64,000 nucleotides of DNA from Mesorhizobium temperatum (GTDB taxonomy: Bacteria > Pseudomonadota > Alphaproteobacteria > Rhizobiales > Rhizobiaceae). How positions within the stretch are numbered: the first letter of the stretch is position 1; every line of letters starts with the position of its first letter. The stretch is taken from positions 1 to 64,000 of the forward strand of contig NZ_NPKJ01000071.1 of assembly GCF_002284575.1 (NCBI RefSeq), written 5' to 3'. Below the pieces are notes generated by a model, which did no database searches, had not been told where the DNA came from, and was given only the letters and a program-made list of their open reading frames with translations. A program made the position numbers and the translations under genes. Of this stretch, positions 55,854 through 64,000 are shown one piece after another.

Positions 55854-56755
55854 GCCAGAAGCAGATCTTCATTTTCGGCGCCGGCTATTCGGGCAAGGCA
55901 TTTGCCCGCGCCAACAGGGATGCCGGCACGATCCTTGGCACGACACGCGCGTCGGAGAAATTCGAAGCGCTACGGCAAGCCGGAATCCAGTCGCTGCTTT
56001 TCGACGGCGCGCTGACGCCCGAAATCAGCGACGCGCTCAAAAAAACAACCCATCTCGTCGTCTCGGTGGCGCCGGAAGAGGCCGGCGATCCAGTGCTGAA
56101 TGCGGCGCGCGGGACAATCGCGGCGGAGATGCCGGCGCTCGAATGGATCGCCTATCTCTCCACCGTCGGCGTCTATGGCGACCACGGCGGCGGCTGGGTC
56201 GACGAGACCGCCGAATGCCGGCCGCTGTCGAAGCGCTCGATGCTGCGTGTCGCCGCCGAGCAGGACTGGCTGAAACTGGGTCGGGACATCGTCCGGCCGG
56301 TGGCGATCCTGCGGCTTTCCGGCATTTACGGGCCGGGCCGCAATGCCCTGGTCAATCTGGAAAACGGCGCCGCGCGGCGGCTGGTCAAGCCGGGCCAGGT
56401 GTTCAACCGCATCCATTGCGACGACATTGCGGGGGCGCTCTGGCATCTGCTCAAGGACAATCGCGGCGGCATCTTCAACGTCACCGACGACCTGCCGGCG
56501 CCGCCGCAGGACGTCGTCGCCTATGCCGCGGGGCTGATGGGCGTCACACCGCCGCCCGAAATTCCGTTCGAGACCGCCCAGCTTTCGCCGATGGCGCGGT
56601 CCTTCTATGGCGAGAACAAGCGTGTCGCCAACACGGCGATCAAGGCTGCCGGCTATCGCTTCCGCTTTCCCGACTACCGGGCGGCCTTCGACCATATGTG
56701 GGCCGAGGGCAACTGGCGCGACGGCGAGGCGCGCAGCCCGATGAAGCGGTCGTGA
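55850..56755 (+). CDS. NAD(P)-dependent epimerase/dehydratase-like (extended SDR) protein
   Basis: The 301-residue protein starts with a Rossmann loop ([18 protein letters not shown]), and includes [40 protein letters not shown] and a YeeZ-like C-terminus. The YxxxK pair of active SDRs is not obvious, though SVG-YG is present, so it may be an atypical member like YeeZ. Substrate unknown. It overlaps queG (ATGA), and is probably translated with it. Confidence 0.88.
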   Translation: MSQKQIFIFGAGYSGKAFARANRDAGTILGTTRASEKFEALRQAGIQSLLFDGALTPEISDALKKTTHLVVSVAPEEAGDPVLNAARGTIAAEMPALEWIAYLSTVGVYGDHGGGWVDETAECRPLSKRSMLRVAAEQDWLKLGRDIVRPVAILRLSGIYGPGRNALVNLENGAARRLVKPGQVFNRIHCDDIAGALWHLLKDNRGGIFNVTDDLPAPPQDVVAYAAGLMGVTPPPEIPFETAQLSPMARSFYGENKRVANTAIKAAGYRFRFPDYRAAFDHMWAEGNWRDGEARSPMKRS

Positions 56756-56814
56756 TCGAAACCGCGCGCCGGGCGTGATATGATTCGACTTAAATCGCAG
56801 AGGGGTTCTGCCTC

Positions 56815-57987
56815 ATGAAAACGTTGAAGCGATCGTTGCCCGGTAGAACGCTGCTGCTAAAGCGCGTCGCAACGCGCTTTAGATCTCTGTCTGTGCATGT
56901 CGTTGTCCCAAAACCGCTGCGCACTTTTGGGCGACATGCATTAGCAGCGCTCGCCGTTCTCGCCATAGCAGGGCTTGCAGCGCGACCTGCAGCGGCCGAA
57001 GAGCTGGCGAAAAACCTGTTCGGCGCCAAAAAGCTGCCGGCCGTGGCTGCGCCGCAATCGATCGGCTTTTATTCCAAGGGCTGCTTTGCCGGCGGCGTCG
57101 CCATTCCCCTGGACGGCCCGAAATGGGAGGTGATGCGGCCTTCGCGCAACCGCCGCTGGGGCCATCCGACAATGATCGCGCTGATCGAGAAACTGTCGCG
57201 CGACGCCGCGGCCGACGGCTGGCCCGGCCTGTTGGTCGGCGACATTTCGCAGCCGCGCGGCGGCCCGATGCTGAGCGGCCATGCCTCGCACCAGATCGGC
57301 CTCGACGCCGACATCTGGCTGACGCCGATGCCCGACCGCAAGCTTTCGCTCGAGCAGCGCGAAAACATGAGCGCCACCTTGCTTGTCGACGAAAAGACCC
57401 ACCTGGTGAAAGATGCGCTCTGGGTGCCGGCGCATATGCGGCTCCTGAAGCGCGCGGCAAGCTACGCGGAAGTCGAGCGCATCCTGGTCAATCCCGGCAT
57501 CAAGAAGAAGCTCTGCGACACGGTGAAAGGCGACCGCGCGTGGCTGCGCAAGGTCAGGCCGTTCTGGGGCCACGACTATCACTTCCACATCCGCATCGGC
57601 TGCCAGCCCGGCTCGCCCAATTGCAAAGCGCAGGAAAACACGGCGCCCGGCGACGGCTGCGACCAGTCGCTGGCCTGGTGGTTCACGGAGGAACCGTGGC
57701 GCCCCAACAAGAACCCGGACAGGCCGAAAGCGCGCGACGTGATGACCATGGCGAGCCTGCCCGCAGCATGCCAGGCCGTGCTCGACGGGCCAGATCCGGC
57801 TTCGGCGGAGGCGGTCACCTATTATGGCGACGGCGTGCCGGTCGCGGCTGCACCCGTTCTCATGACGGCTCCGGCGCCGGCGCGGGCATCCGCAAGCGGC
57901 GAGGCAGCGCTTCCGGCCTCGGTCAACGCCTTCGCGGCGACGCCCGAGATCGGCATCCCGCTGCCACGGCCACGACCGGGGAACTGA
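56815..57987 (+). CDS. mepA: Penicillin-insensitive murein endopeptidase (peptidase M74)
   Basis: MepA cleaves D-Ala-meso-DAP cross-links of peptidoglycan in the periplasm. The 390-residue product has the Zn-ligand motifs HASHQIGLDADIWLTPMP and WGHDYHFHIRIGCQPGSPNC, and FYSKGCFAGGVAIPLDGPKW. The N-terminus is odd: residues about 15-43 (KRVATRF...VVVPKPLRTFGRH) are the in-frame translation of a mosaic repeat (56858-56946), placed before the hydrophobic signal core ALAALAVLAIAGLAARPAAA. AGAGGGG lies upstream of the ATG at 56815, and no other start with a ribosome binding site is visible nearer the core. The C-terminal about 60 residues are Pro/Ala-rich. Confidence 0.93.
   Translation: MKTLKRSLPGRTLLLKRVATRFRSLSVHVVVPKPLRTFGRHALAALAVLAIAGLAARPAAAEELAKNLFGAKKLPAVAAPQSIGFYSKGCFAGGVAIPLDGPKWEVMRPSRNRRWGHPTMIALIEKLSRDAAADGWPGLLVGDISQPRGGPMLSGHASHQIGLDADIWLTPMPDRKLSLEQRENMSATLLVDEKTHLVKDALWVPAHMRLLKRAASYAEVERILVNPGIKKKLCDTVKGDRAWLRKVRPFWGHDYHFHIRIGCQPGSPNCKAQENTAPGDGCDQSLAWWFTEEPWRPNKNPDRPKARDVMTMASLPAACQAVLDGPDPASAEAVTYYGDGVPVAAAPVLMTAPAPARASASGEAALPASVNAFAATPEIGIPLPRPRPGN
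56858..56946 (+). repeat. Composite mosaic repeat, copy 3, inside mepA
   Basis: Hairpin AAAGCGCGT-CGCA-ACGCGCTTT (56859-56880), then TAGATCTCTGTC, then TGCATGTCGTTGTCCCAAAA ... CACTTTTGGGCGACATGCATTAG. It has the same order as copy 2 (46628-46742); copy 1 (17781-17824) has only the second module. It is read through in frame as part of the MepA precursor. Confidence 0.85.
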
Positions 57988-58045
57988 GGCCAGGATAATC
58001 GCCTCGGCTTCCGCTGATGTTGACGACGACCAACTGTTGGGGTCG

Positions 58046-58221
58046 GCGCCGCCCCTCATTGCCCTGCCGGGCATTTCTCCCCGTATAGTGACGGGGAGAA
58101 ATGGGCTGGCCGCTGCCTTGGCGCCGTTCTGCATCGTTGGAGATTAGCGAACCATCGATGAAAGCGCATCCTCTCCCCGTTTACGGGGAGAGGATGCCGG
58201 CAGGCAGGTGAGGGGCAGCGC
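58046..58221. repeat. 176-bp inverted-repeat element with two inner hairpins
   Basis: The ends GCGCCGCCCCTCATTGCCCT and AGGCAGGTGAGGGGCAGCGC are imperfect inverted repeats. Inside are TCTCCCCGTATAGTGACGGGGAGA and CCTCTCCCCGTTTACGGGGA, two strong hairpins. It fills most of the 378-bp gap between mepA and glk; the remaining part 58222-58365 holds no recognisable feature. Confidence 0.85.
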
Positions 58222-58365
58222 AAACGCTGAATGGGGCAAGGACGAAATTCGGACCTGAAGTGATTGCACCGGAACTGACTCTGAAGCGACTTTCCCTTTC
58301 CCGGGTCATGCGCTAGTCAACGAAAGAACGGCAGAACGCCACTGGGAACCGGGACGGACGAGAGC

Positions 58366-59385
58366 ATGCCAGGCGACGACGACATAGCGCTGCAGTTTCC
58401 GGTCCTGATCGGCGACATTGGCGGCACCAATGCACGCTTTGCGGTCGTGCTCGACGCGAATTCGGAACCAACCGAACCGCAGATCGTCCAGACCGCCAAT
58501 TTCAACACGATCGATGACGCGATCCAGGCGGCGGTGCTCGACCGCTCGGCGGTCCGGCCCAACTCCGCCGTGCTGGCGGTGGCCGGCCCGGTAGACGGCG
58601 ACGAGATCCCGCTCACCAACTGCCCGTGGATCGTCAAGCCGCGAAGGATGTTTGCCAGCCTCGGCCTCGGCGACGTCGTGGTGCTCAATGACTTCGAGGC
58701 ACAGGCGCTGGCCGTCGTGGCGCTCGGCGAAGAGCATATGGAAAAGATCGGCGGCGGTGCACCGGAGCCCAATGCGGGACGGGTGGTGCTCGGTCCCGGA
58801 ACCGGGCTTGGTGTCGCCGGCCTGGTCCACGCGCTGAACCACTGGATACCGGTGCCCGGCGAGGGGGGACACATGGACATCGGGCCGCGCTCGCCGCGCG
58901 ATTTCCAGGTCTTTCCGCATATCGAGAAGCTCGAGGGCAGAATCTCCGGCGAACAGATCCTGTCCGGACGCGGCCTGGTCAATGCCTACCGGGCGGTGGC
59001 CAAGGCGGACGGCAAGCCGGCGCCCTTCACCACGCCGGCCGAGATCACCTCGGCGGCACTGGCGAAGTCAGATCCGGTGGCCGAGGAAGCGCTGTCGATG
59101 TTCGTGACCTGCCTCGGGCGCACCGCCGGCGACCTTGCGCTGGTGTTCATGAGCCGCGGCGGCGTCTTCCTGACTGGCGGCATCGCGCAGAAAATCCTGC
59201 CGGCGCTGAAAACGGGCAATTTCCGCGCCGCCTTCGAGGACAAGGCGCCACACAGCGAGCTGATGCGCACCATGCCGGTCTATGTGATCACCCATCCGCT
59301 GGCAGCGCTCTCCGGGCTTGCCGCCTACGCCAGGAACCCGTCGCTGTTCGGCGTCCAGACGGCAGGACGGCGCTGGCGGGCTTAG
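58366..59385 (+). CDS. glk: Glucokinase
   Basis: Phosphorylates glucose with ATP. The 339-residue product is of the proteobacterial Glk type: the phosphate loop [15 protein letters not shown] at residues 15-29, [21 protein letters not shown] with the catalytic Asp, [25 protein letters not shown] and [12 protein letters not shown]. It is followed on the same strand by the MsbA-like exporter, 72 bp later. Confidence 0.95.
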   Translation: MPGDDDIALQFPVLIGDIGGTNARFAVVLDANSEPTEPQIVQTANFNTIDDAIQAAVLDRSAVRPNSAVLAVAGPVDGDEIPLTNCPWIVKPRRMFASLGLGDVVVLNDFEAQALAVVALGEEHMEKIGGGAPEPNAGRVVLGPGTGLGVAGLVHALNHWIPVPGEGGHMDIGPRSPRDFQVFPHIEKLEGRISGEQILSGRGLVNAYRAVAKADGKPAPFTTPAEITSAALAKSDPVAEEALSMFVTCLGRTAGDLALVFMSRGGVFLTGGIAQKILPALKTGNFRAAFEDKAPHSELMRTMPVYVITHPLAALSGLAAYARNPSLFGVQTAGRRWRA

Positions 59386-59457
59386 ATGACGGCCGAAGCC
59401 GCGGCGAAGTTTTGCCGGTCTCGGCCATAGGCAAGCCGCCACCGGGGCGCTAAGAGG

Positions 59458-61365
59458 ATGCCGAATTGGCCCGGCCGCAGAGCCGAACCGACATCACGGA
59501 ACGATCCCGACTTGAACCAGTCGCCAAACCACCAAGCCAAAGCCCGGCCCGGCGAGATCGTGGCGGTGATCCGCCGCATCATCGCCGAGAATAGCCACGA
59601 CTACCGCTGGTATTATGTTCTGGCCGTTCTGTGCCTGGTGACGGTTGCGGCCACGACTGCCTTCACCGCCTGGATCATGAAGGATGTCGTCGACCAGATC
59701 TTCTATGAGCAGCGCGGCGATCTCATCGCGCTGATCTGTCTATCGATCCTGGGCGCCTTCATGCTGCGCGGGCTGGCCACCTACGGCCAGGCGGTGACGC
59801 TGGCCAGGATCGGCAACAATCTGGTGGCCCGATACCAACGCCGCATCTTCGCTCATCTGATGAGGCTCGGCATCGGTTTCTTCAACGACACGCGCTCGGG
59901 ACGGCTGGCCGCCCAGATCAACGAGAACGTCAACGGCATCCGCGACCTGCTGTCGATGACGCTGACATCCGTGGCACGCGACGCCGTATCGCTCATCGCG
60001 CTGATCGGCGTCATGATCTGGCAGGATCCGATGCTCTCCTTGATGTCGCTGCTGATCGGGCCGCCGCTGATCTACACCGTCGTCTACCTCACCCGCAGAA
60101 TAAGGCACGCCACGCGCGAAGCGGTGCAGATAAACTCGCGGCTGATCGGCGCCATGCAGGAAGCAACGCAAGGTATCGCCATCGTCAAGGCCTTTACGCT
60201 GGAGGACGAGCTGTCGCGCCGCATCAGCGGTCTTGTCGCCGGTGCTGAGCAGCGGGCAAACCGCATCGCCCGCGTGTCGGAACGATTGACGCCGATCTCC
60301 GAAATGCTGGCCGGCTTCGCCGTCGCCGGCGTTATCGCCTATTCCGGCTACCGGGCAGTCGTCGGCGGCCAGCCGCCTGGCGCCGTCTTTGCCTTCATCA
60401 CCGCATTGCTGCTCGCCTACGACCCGGCCCGGCGGCTGGCGCGCATGCAGGTCGGCATGGAACGGGCGCTGGTCAATGCCCGCATGATCTACGAACTGCT
60501 CGACCTCGAGCCGCAGCAGGGCGACGCGCCCGGAGCGGCCGAAGCGAAGATCACCAGGGGCGAGGTGCGCTTCAACAATGTGTCGTTCGGTTATTTCGCC
60601 GACGCTCCGGTGCTGCAGGATCTCAGCTTCGTTGCCGCAGCCGGCAAGATGACGGCCATCGTCGGTGCCTCGGGCGCCGGCAAGTCGACGCTGGTGGCGC
60701 TGCTGCAGCGTTTCCATGATGTCGAGGCAGGCAGCATAGAGGTCGACGGCCAGGACATTTCGAAAATCACCAAGCAGTCGCTGCGCAGCTCCATCGCCTT
60801 TGTCTCGCAGCAGCCCTATCTGTTCGAAGGCACCATTCGCGACAACATCCGCTACGGGCGGCTGAGCGCCAGCGACACCGAGATCGAGCTGGCCGCGCGA
60901 CAGGCCGAGGCCGATGGCTTCATCCGCCAGCAGCCGCAAGGCTATGACACCCCTGTCGGTGAAGGCGGCCTGACGCTGTCGGGCGGCCAGCGCCAGCGCC
61001 TGTCGATCGCCCGCGCCATCGTGCGGCAGGCGCCGATCCTGCTGCTCGACGAGGCGACCTCGGCGCTCGACAACGAGGCGGAAGCGCGCGTCCAGCAGGC
61101 GCTTACCCAGATTATGGAAGGGCGCACGACCATCGTCATCGCGCACCGGCTGTCGACGGTGGTCAATGCCGACCACATCATCGTGCTGGAACAGGGCCGG
61201 CTGGTCGAGCAAGGCACGCATGCGTCGCTGATGGCCGACCCGCACAGCGTCTATGCCCGGTTCCACCGGGTGCAGGGCAACAAGGGGCTGGGGCTTGTCG
61301 ACGACGGCAAGCCAATCCAAACTTCGTTGCGGCGCGCGAAAAAGGCGATCGGGAGAACTTTATGA
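59458..61365 (+). CDS. MsbA-like ABC exporter (fused membrane and ATPase domains)
   Basis: The 635-residue protein has a six-helix type-IV exporter domain (about 45-350) and an ATPase domain (about 375-610) with Walker [20 protein letters not shown]-loop FVSQQPYLF, signature [15 protein letters not shown] and Walker [20 protein letters not shown]. Likely substrates are lipids, including lipid A core, or drugs. A roughly 30-residue N-terminal extension is predicted disordered. Its stop overlaps the dapB start by 4 bp. Confidence 0.94.
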   Translation: MPNWPGRRAEPTSRNDPDLNQSPNHQAKARPGEIVAVIRRIIAENSHDYRWYYVLAVLCLVTVAATTAFTAWIMKDVVDQIFYEQRGDLIALICLSILGAFMLRGLATYGQAVTLARIGNNLVARYQRRIFAHLMRLGIGFFNDTRSGRLAAQINENVNGIRDLLSMTLTSVARDAVSLIALIGVMIWQDPMLSLMSLLIGPPLIYTVVYLTRRIRHATREAVQINSRLIGAMQEATQGIAIVKAFTLEDELSRRISGLVAGAEQRANRIARVSERLTPISEMLAGFAVAGVIAYSGYRAVVGGQPPGAVFAFITALLLAYDPARRLARMQVGMERALVNARMIYELLDLEPQQGDAPGAAEAKITRGEVRFNNVSFGYFADAPVLQDLSFVAAAGKMTAIVGASGAGKSTLVALLQRFHDVEAGSIEVDGQDISKITKQSLRSSIAFVSQQPYLFEGTIRDNIRYGRLSASDTEIELAARQAEADGFIRQQPQGYDTPVGEGGLTLSGGQRQRLSIARAIVRQAPILLLDEATSALDNEAEARVQQALTQIMEGRTTIVIAHRLSTVVNADHIIVLEQGRLVEQGTHASLMADPHSVYARFHRVQGNKGLGLVDDGKPIQTSLRRAKKAIGRTL

Positions 61366-62204
61366 GCGGTACACCCACAAACGACCCCCCCGTCAATGAA
61401 CTGGGCCTGGTGGTGGTCGGTGCGGCCGGCCGGATGGGCCAGGCGCTGATCCGCGCCATCCACACGATACCGGGCGCACGCGTCGCCGGCGCGATCGAGC
61501 GGGCCGGTTCGCCGCATCTCGGCAAGGATGCCGGCGAGCTGGCCGGCATCGGCACTATCGACGTGACGATCGGCGACGACCCGCTGCCGGCCTTCGCCAA
61601 GGCCGACGGCGTGCTCGATTTCACGAGCCCGGCGGCGACAGTCGAATTCGCCGGCTATGCGGCGCAGGCGCGCATCGTCCATGTCATCGGCACCACCGGC
61701 TGCTCGGCGGACGACAATGCCAAGATCGCCGCGGCGGCGCGCCATGCTACGATCGTCAAGTCAGGCAATATGAGCCTCGGCGTCAATCTGCTGGCGGTGC
61801 TGGTGGAACAGGCAGCGCGTGCGCTCGACGCCGACGATTTCGACATCGAGATCCTGGAAATGCATCACCGGCACAAGGTCGACGCACCGTCGGGGACGGC
61901 GCTGCTGCTCGGCGAAGCCGCCGCCACTGGACGCGGCATCGATCTTGACGGGAACAGCGTGCGGTCGCGCGACGGCCACACCGGCGTGCGAAAGACGGGC
62001 TCGATCGGCTTCGCCGCGCTGCGCGGCGGCTCGGTGGTCGGCGACCACTCCGTGGTGCTGGCCGGCACCGGCGAGCGCATCACGCTCGCCCATCATGCCG
62101 AGGACCGGGCGATCTTCGCCCGCGGCGCGGTCAAGGCAGCACTTTGGGCGCGCGGCAGGAAGCCGGGACTGTATTCGATGCGCGACGTGCTCGGACTCGC
62201 CTGA
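61362..62204 (+). CDS. dapB: 4-hydroxy-tetrahydrodipicolinate reductase
   Basis: DapB reduces the dihydrodipicolinate precursor on the lysine and meso-DAP pathway. The 280-residue product has the NAD(P)H loop [38 protein letters not shown] and the catalytic segment [20 protein letters not shown]. It overlaps the ABC exporter gene by ATGA, and gpmA follows after 32 bp. Confidence 0.96.
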   Translation: MSGTPTNDPPVNELGLVVVGAAGRMGQALIRAIHTIPGARVAGAIERAGSPHLGKDAGELAGIGTIDVTIGDDPLPAFAKADGVLDFTSPAATVEFAGYAAQARIVHVIGTTGCSADDNAKIAAAARHATIVKSGNMSLGVNLLAVLVEQAARALDADDFDIEILEMHHRHKVDAPSGTALLLGEAAATGRGIDLDGNSVRSRDGHTGVRKTGSIGFAALRGGSVVGDHSVVLAGTGERITLAHHAEDRAIFARGAVKAALWARGRKPGLYSMRDVLGLA

Positions 62205-62236
62205 GACGATCTGATCCACAAACTGAAGGAGCAAAA

Positions 62237-62857
62237 ATGTCGGGAACTCTCGTGCTCGTGCGCCATGGCCAGAGCGAATGGAACCTGAAGAACCTGTTCA
62301 CCGGCTGGCGCGATGTCGACCTGACCGAACTGGGCCACGCCGAGGCCAAGGAGGCGGGCGCCAAACTGAAGGCGCGCGGCATGAAATTCGACATCGCCTT
62401 CACGTCGTCGCTGATCAGGGCGCAGAAGACCTGCCAGCACATTCTCGACGCGGTCGGCCAGAGCGATCTCGAGACCATCCGCGACCAGGCGCTGAACGAG
62501 CGCGATTATGGCGACCTCTCCGGCCTCAACAAGGACGACGCGCGCAAGAAATGGGGCGAGGAGCAGGTGCATGTCTGGCGCCGCTCCTACGACGTGCCGC
62601 CGCCCGGCGGCGAAAGCCTGAAGGACACCGGCGCGCGCGTCTGGCCCTATTATCTGCACGACCTGCAGCCGCATGTGCTGCGCGGCGGCACCGTGCTGGT
62701 GGCAGCGCACGGCAATTCGCTGCGCGCGCTGATCATGGCGCTGGACGGCAAGTCGGGCGAGGAGATCGTCAGACTGGAGCTCGGCACCGGCGTGCCGGTC
62801 ATCTACAAGCTCAACGCCGATTCGACGGTGGCTTCGAAGGAAGTGCTGGAGGGGTGA
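62237..62857 (+). CDS. gpmA: 2,3-bisphosphoglycerate-dependent phosphoglycerate mutase
   Basis: Interconverts 3- and 2-phosphoglycerate in glycolysis. The 206-residue product has the phosphohistidine motif [12 protein letters not shown] with His10, the second catalytic region [20 protein letters not shown] and [17 protein letters not shown]. The length is the short form usual in Alphaproteobacteria. AAGGAG precedes the ATG at 62237, deciding against the frame open to 62144. Confidence 0.96.
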   Translation: MSGTLVLVRHGQSEWNLKNLFTGWRDVDLTELGHAEAKEAGAKLKARGMKFDIAFTSSLIRAQKTCQHILDAVGQSDLETIRDQALNERDYGDLSGLNKDDARKKWGEEQVHVWRRSYDVPPPGGESLKDTGARVWPYYLHDLQPHVLRGGTVLVAAHGNSLRALIMALDGKSGEEIVRLELGTGVPVIYKLNADSTVASKEVLEG

Positions 62858-62939
62858 GCCGGCGCGCGGGCGTGTTTCTTGATTGAGCAGAAAAAGCGCG
62901 TTGACACTCACCCGTTGCCCGCCTAAAGAGCCCGCACCA

Positions 62940-63024
62940 GCCCAGATGGCGGAATTGGTAGACGCGCACGGTTCAGGTCCGTGTTCCGCAAGGAGTGGAG
63001 GTTCGAGTCCTCTTCTGGGCACCA
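62940..63024 (+). tRNA. tRNA-Leu(CAG)
   Basis: The acceptor stem pairs GCCCAGA (62940-62946) with TCTGGGC (63014-63020); the D-loop region has TGGCGGAATTGGTAGACGCG, the anticodon loop is TTCAGGT with anticodon CAG, there is a long variable arm (class II), the T-arm is GGTTCGAGTCC, and ACCA (discriminator plus encoded CCA) ends at 63024. Its 3' end borders a decayed recombinase gene. Confidence 0.95.
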
Positions 63025-63105
63025 TCATCTTGACCTCGAAAAAGTCATCGCCTTCGTCAACCGCTTTCGTCTCCGGAAGCAGATCGAGACGCTGCAGAGC
63101 GACCG

Positions 63106-63730
63106 GGAACCTTGGCGAATTCGTCGCGATAGCTGACAAGCGCATTGCAGGGATGAGCCGCCCGGATGCAATCGCTCTCTCCCGATTGTTGCTTGAGGAG
63201 GAACTCGACGCACTACTGGCGATTGCCAAGGGGCCAGCCCGACCCTTCGCTGGGCGATCTTCGGGCAGGTAATTTTCGGCAGGCGGAAAATCCTGAGGCG
63301 TCTGGCTTGGGCAGTTCCCTGCCGACGGCGCCGACCGTCAAGCTGATCTCGCTCGACGAACTCTTCGAGCGCTGGGAGGCGGAAAACCGATCCGAGTGCC
63401 AGCACACTGTCCAGCTGGCGCGGCATCATGCGCGACCTGAGATCATTCGTCGGCGAGAAGGCGGACGATATTACTCGCATCACCGCCGAGGATATCGTTC
63501 GGCGGAAAGACAAGCTCGTCAGAGCCAACAAGGCGGCGGCAACCATCTCGCGAGGCTATCTCGGCTGCGCCCGTGCGCTGTTCAGGTTTGCCGTGGCGAA
63601 CAGGTTCGCGGCCTCCGATCCCTCCCAGGGCATCAAGATCGCGCGCAAGACGAAGGCGGGCAAGAAGATGCTCGGCTACAGCGGCGAGGAGGTGGCTCGT
63701 CTGCTGGAACCTGGCCAGCAATGCTTCTGA
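63106..63730 (+). pseudogene. Decayed tyrosine recombinase (phage/ICE-type integrase), N-terminal part
   Basis: Three frames in succession give integrase-like sequence: SRPDAIALSRLLLEEELDAL (about 63153-63210), then VKLISLDELFERWEAE (about 63337-63386), then, from about 63388, STLSSWRGIMRDLRSFVGEK and ITAEDIVRRKDKLVRANKAA and GYLGCARALFRFAVANRFAA. The last is a SAM-like core-binding domain. It stops at 63730 shortly after KKMLGYSGEEVARLLEPG, before the catalytic domain with the Arg-His-Arg-Tyr residues, so it cannot be active. It begins about 80-100 bp from the tRNA-Leu 3' end, the classical integration site arrangement. Confidence 0.8.
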
Positions 63731-64000
63731 GCCCTCGAAGAAGTGGCCTGTTCGGTGGGGTCGCGATCTATACCCTGGGGATAGGTAACCTCTGCTTGAT
63801 GCTCATAGACCGCGATCGACGGGCTGAGGTATCGTGGCGACAATGTCTGGGTGTTCGCATCGATGCCAAGCGCCGCATGAAGATCTTGACGGCATCGGTG
63901 GGATGGTGGGTTGGACAAGAGCGTGGAATGCCTCGTTGGCCAAGAATTGACTGCGGTGGCCTTCCTGCAGTCCCTAGTGAAGTACTAGGCCAACGGGAAA
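63731..64000. other. Window end with no recognisable gene
   Basis: These 270 bp contain only short frames (such as a minus-strand one of 80 codons at 63918-63676) without family resemblance or ribosome binding sites. They follow the broken recombinase and are probably inside or at the edge of a degraded integrative element. Confidence 0.5.

Noticed and set aside
59740-61320. A 526-codon minus-strand frame antisense to the MsbA-like exporter
   Set aside because: Same reason: low-complexity composition, while the plus strand has a complete, motif-bearing ABC exporter.
63025-64000. A symbiosis island beginning at the tRNA-Leu
   Set aside because: Only a broken recombinase is visible; no symbiosis or cargo gene lies within the window, so the nature of any element is unknown.

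Overview
The window is a GC-rich piece of alphaproteobacterial chromosome. Gene content and order (hrcA divergent from rph-rdgB-hemW, rsmI-yraN, queG, dapB-gpmA), an Irr-type iron operator in front of a membrane ferritin gene (mbfA), two EcfG-type general stress promoters and several families of intergenic mosaic repeats all point to Rhizobiales, most likely Mesorhizobium or a close relative. The order assignment is firm; the genus is an inference. Most of the window is ordinary chromosomal backbone, with one decayed recombinase beside a tRNA gene at the right end.

Layout. 0-3 kb: two small membrane proteins and lepA on the minus strand. 3-5.6 kb (plus): a glycine-rich mini-membrane protein, a DUF1223 thioredoxin-fold protein, a methionine-rich exported MxKDx protein and an exported MsrA. 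5.8-8.7 kb (minus): a complete polar amino-acid ABC importer. 8.8-11.2 kb (minus): a cyanide-insensitive-type bd oxidase. 11.4-13.1 kb: an ATPase plus ABC-2 permease. 13.1-13.5 kb: wreck of a DUF2156/PG-lysyltransferase-type gene. 13.7-15.7 kb: a PhoX phosphatase. 16-19.6 kb: a small DMT transporter, a PAP2 phosphatase, an XRE regulator and a SulP transporter. 19.6-21 kb: an overlapping CYTH-CHAD gene pair. 21.1-24.8 kb: TetR, HlyD, ABC ATPase and ABC-2 permease as a four-gene overlapping efflux operon. 24.9-28.4 kb: a cNMP-domain flavoprotein reductase, a GST and a threonine dehydratase.

28.7-36.5 kb is the stress and iron zone: mbfA with a 29-bp perfect palindromic Irr box, ABM and NIPSNAP proteins, DUF1127 divergent from an ArsR regulator, ligD (frameshifted) and a YciF-like DUF892 protein. 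Each of the last two is preceded by GGAAC-N16-CGTT. 36.5-41.7 kb: a saccharopine dehydrogenase-like/DUF4166 gene broken by three single-base deletions, then DUF1850, a fused TRAP permease and a TAXI binding protein. 42-46.6 kb: a YCII protein with an ECF42-type sigma factor, a GST, cysK and a LysE exporter. 46.7-62.9 kb: housekeeping genes hrcA, rph, rdgB, hemW, rsmI, yraN, uppP, queG, an epimerase-like gene, mepA, glk, an MsbA-like exporter, dapB and gpmA. 62.9-64 kb: tRNA-Leu(CAG) followed by a frameshifted tyrosine recombinase, the likely edge of an old integrative element.

The observations most worth following up are: the neighbouring exported methionine-rich protein and exported MsrA, a possible periplasmic oxidant sink and repair pair; the iron and stress promoter signatures; a mobile intergenic repeat translated in frame inside the mepA signal region; and a set of single-base deletions that mean either real gene loss or assembly errors. 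I found no CRISPR array, complete insertion sequence, phage or recognisable defence island.
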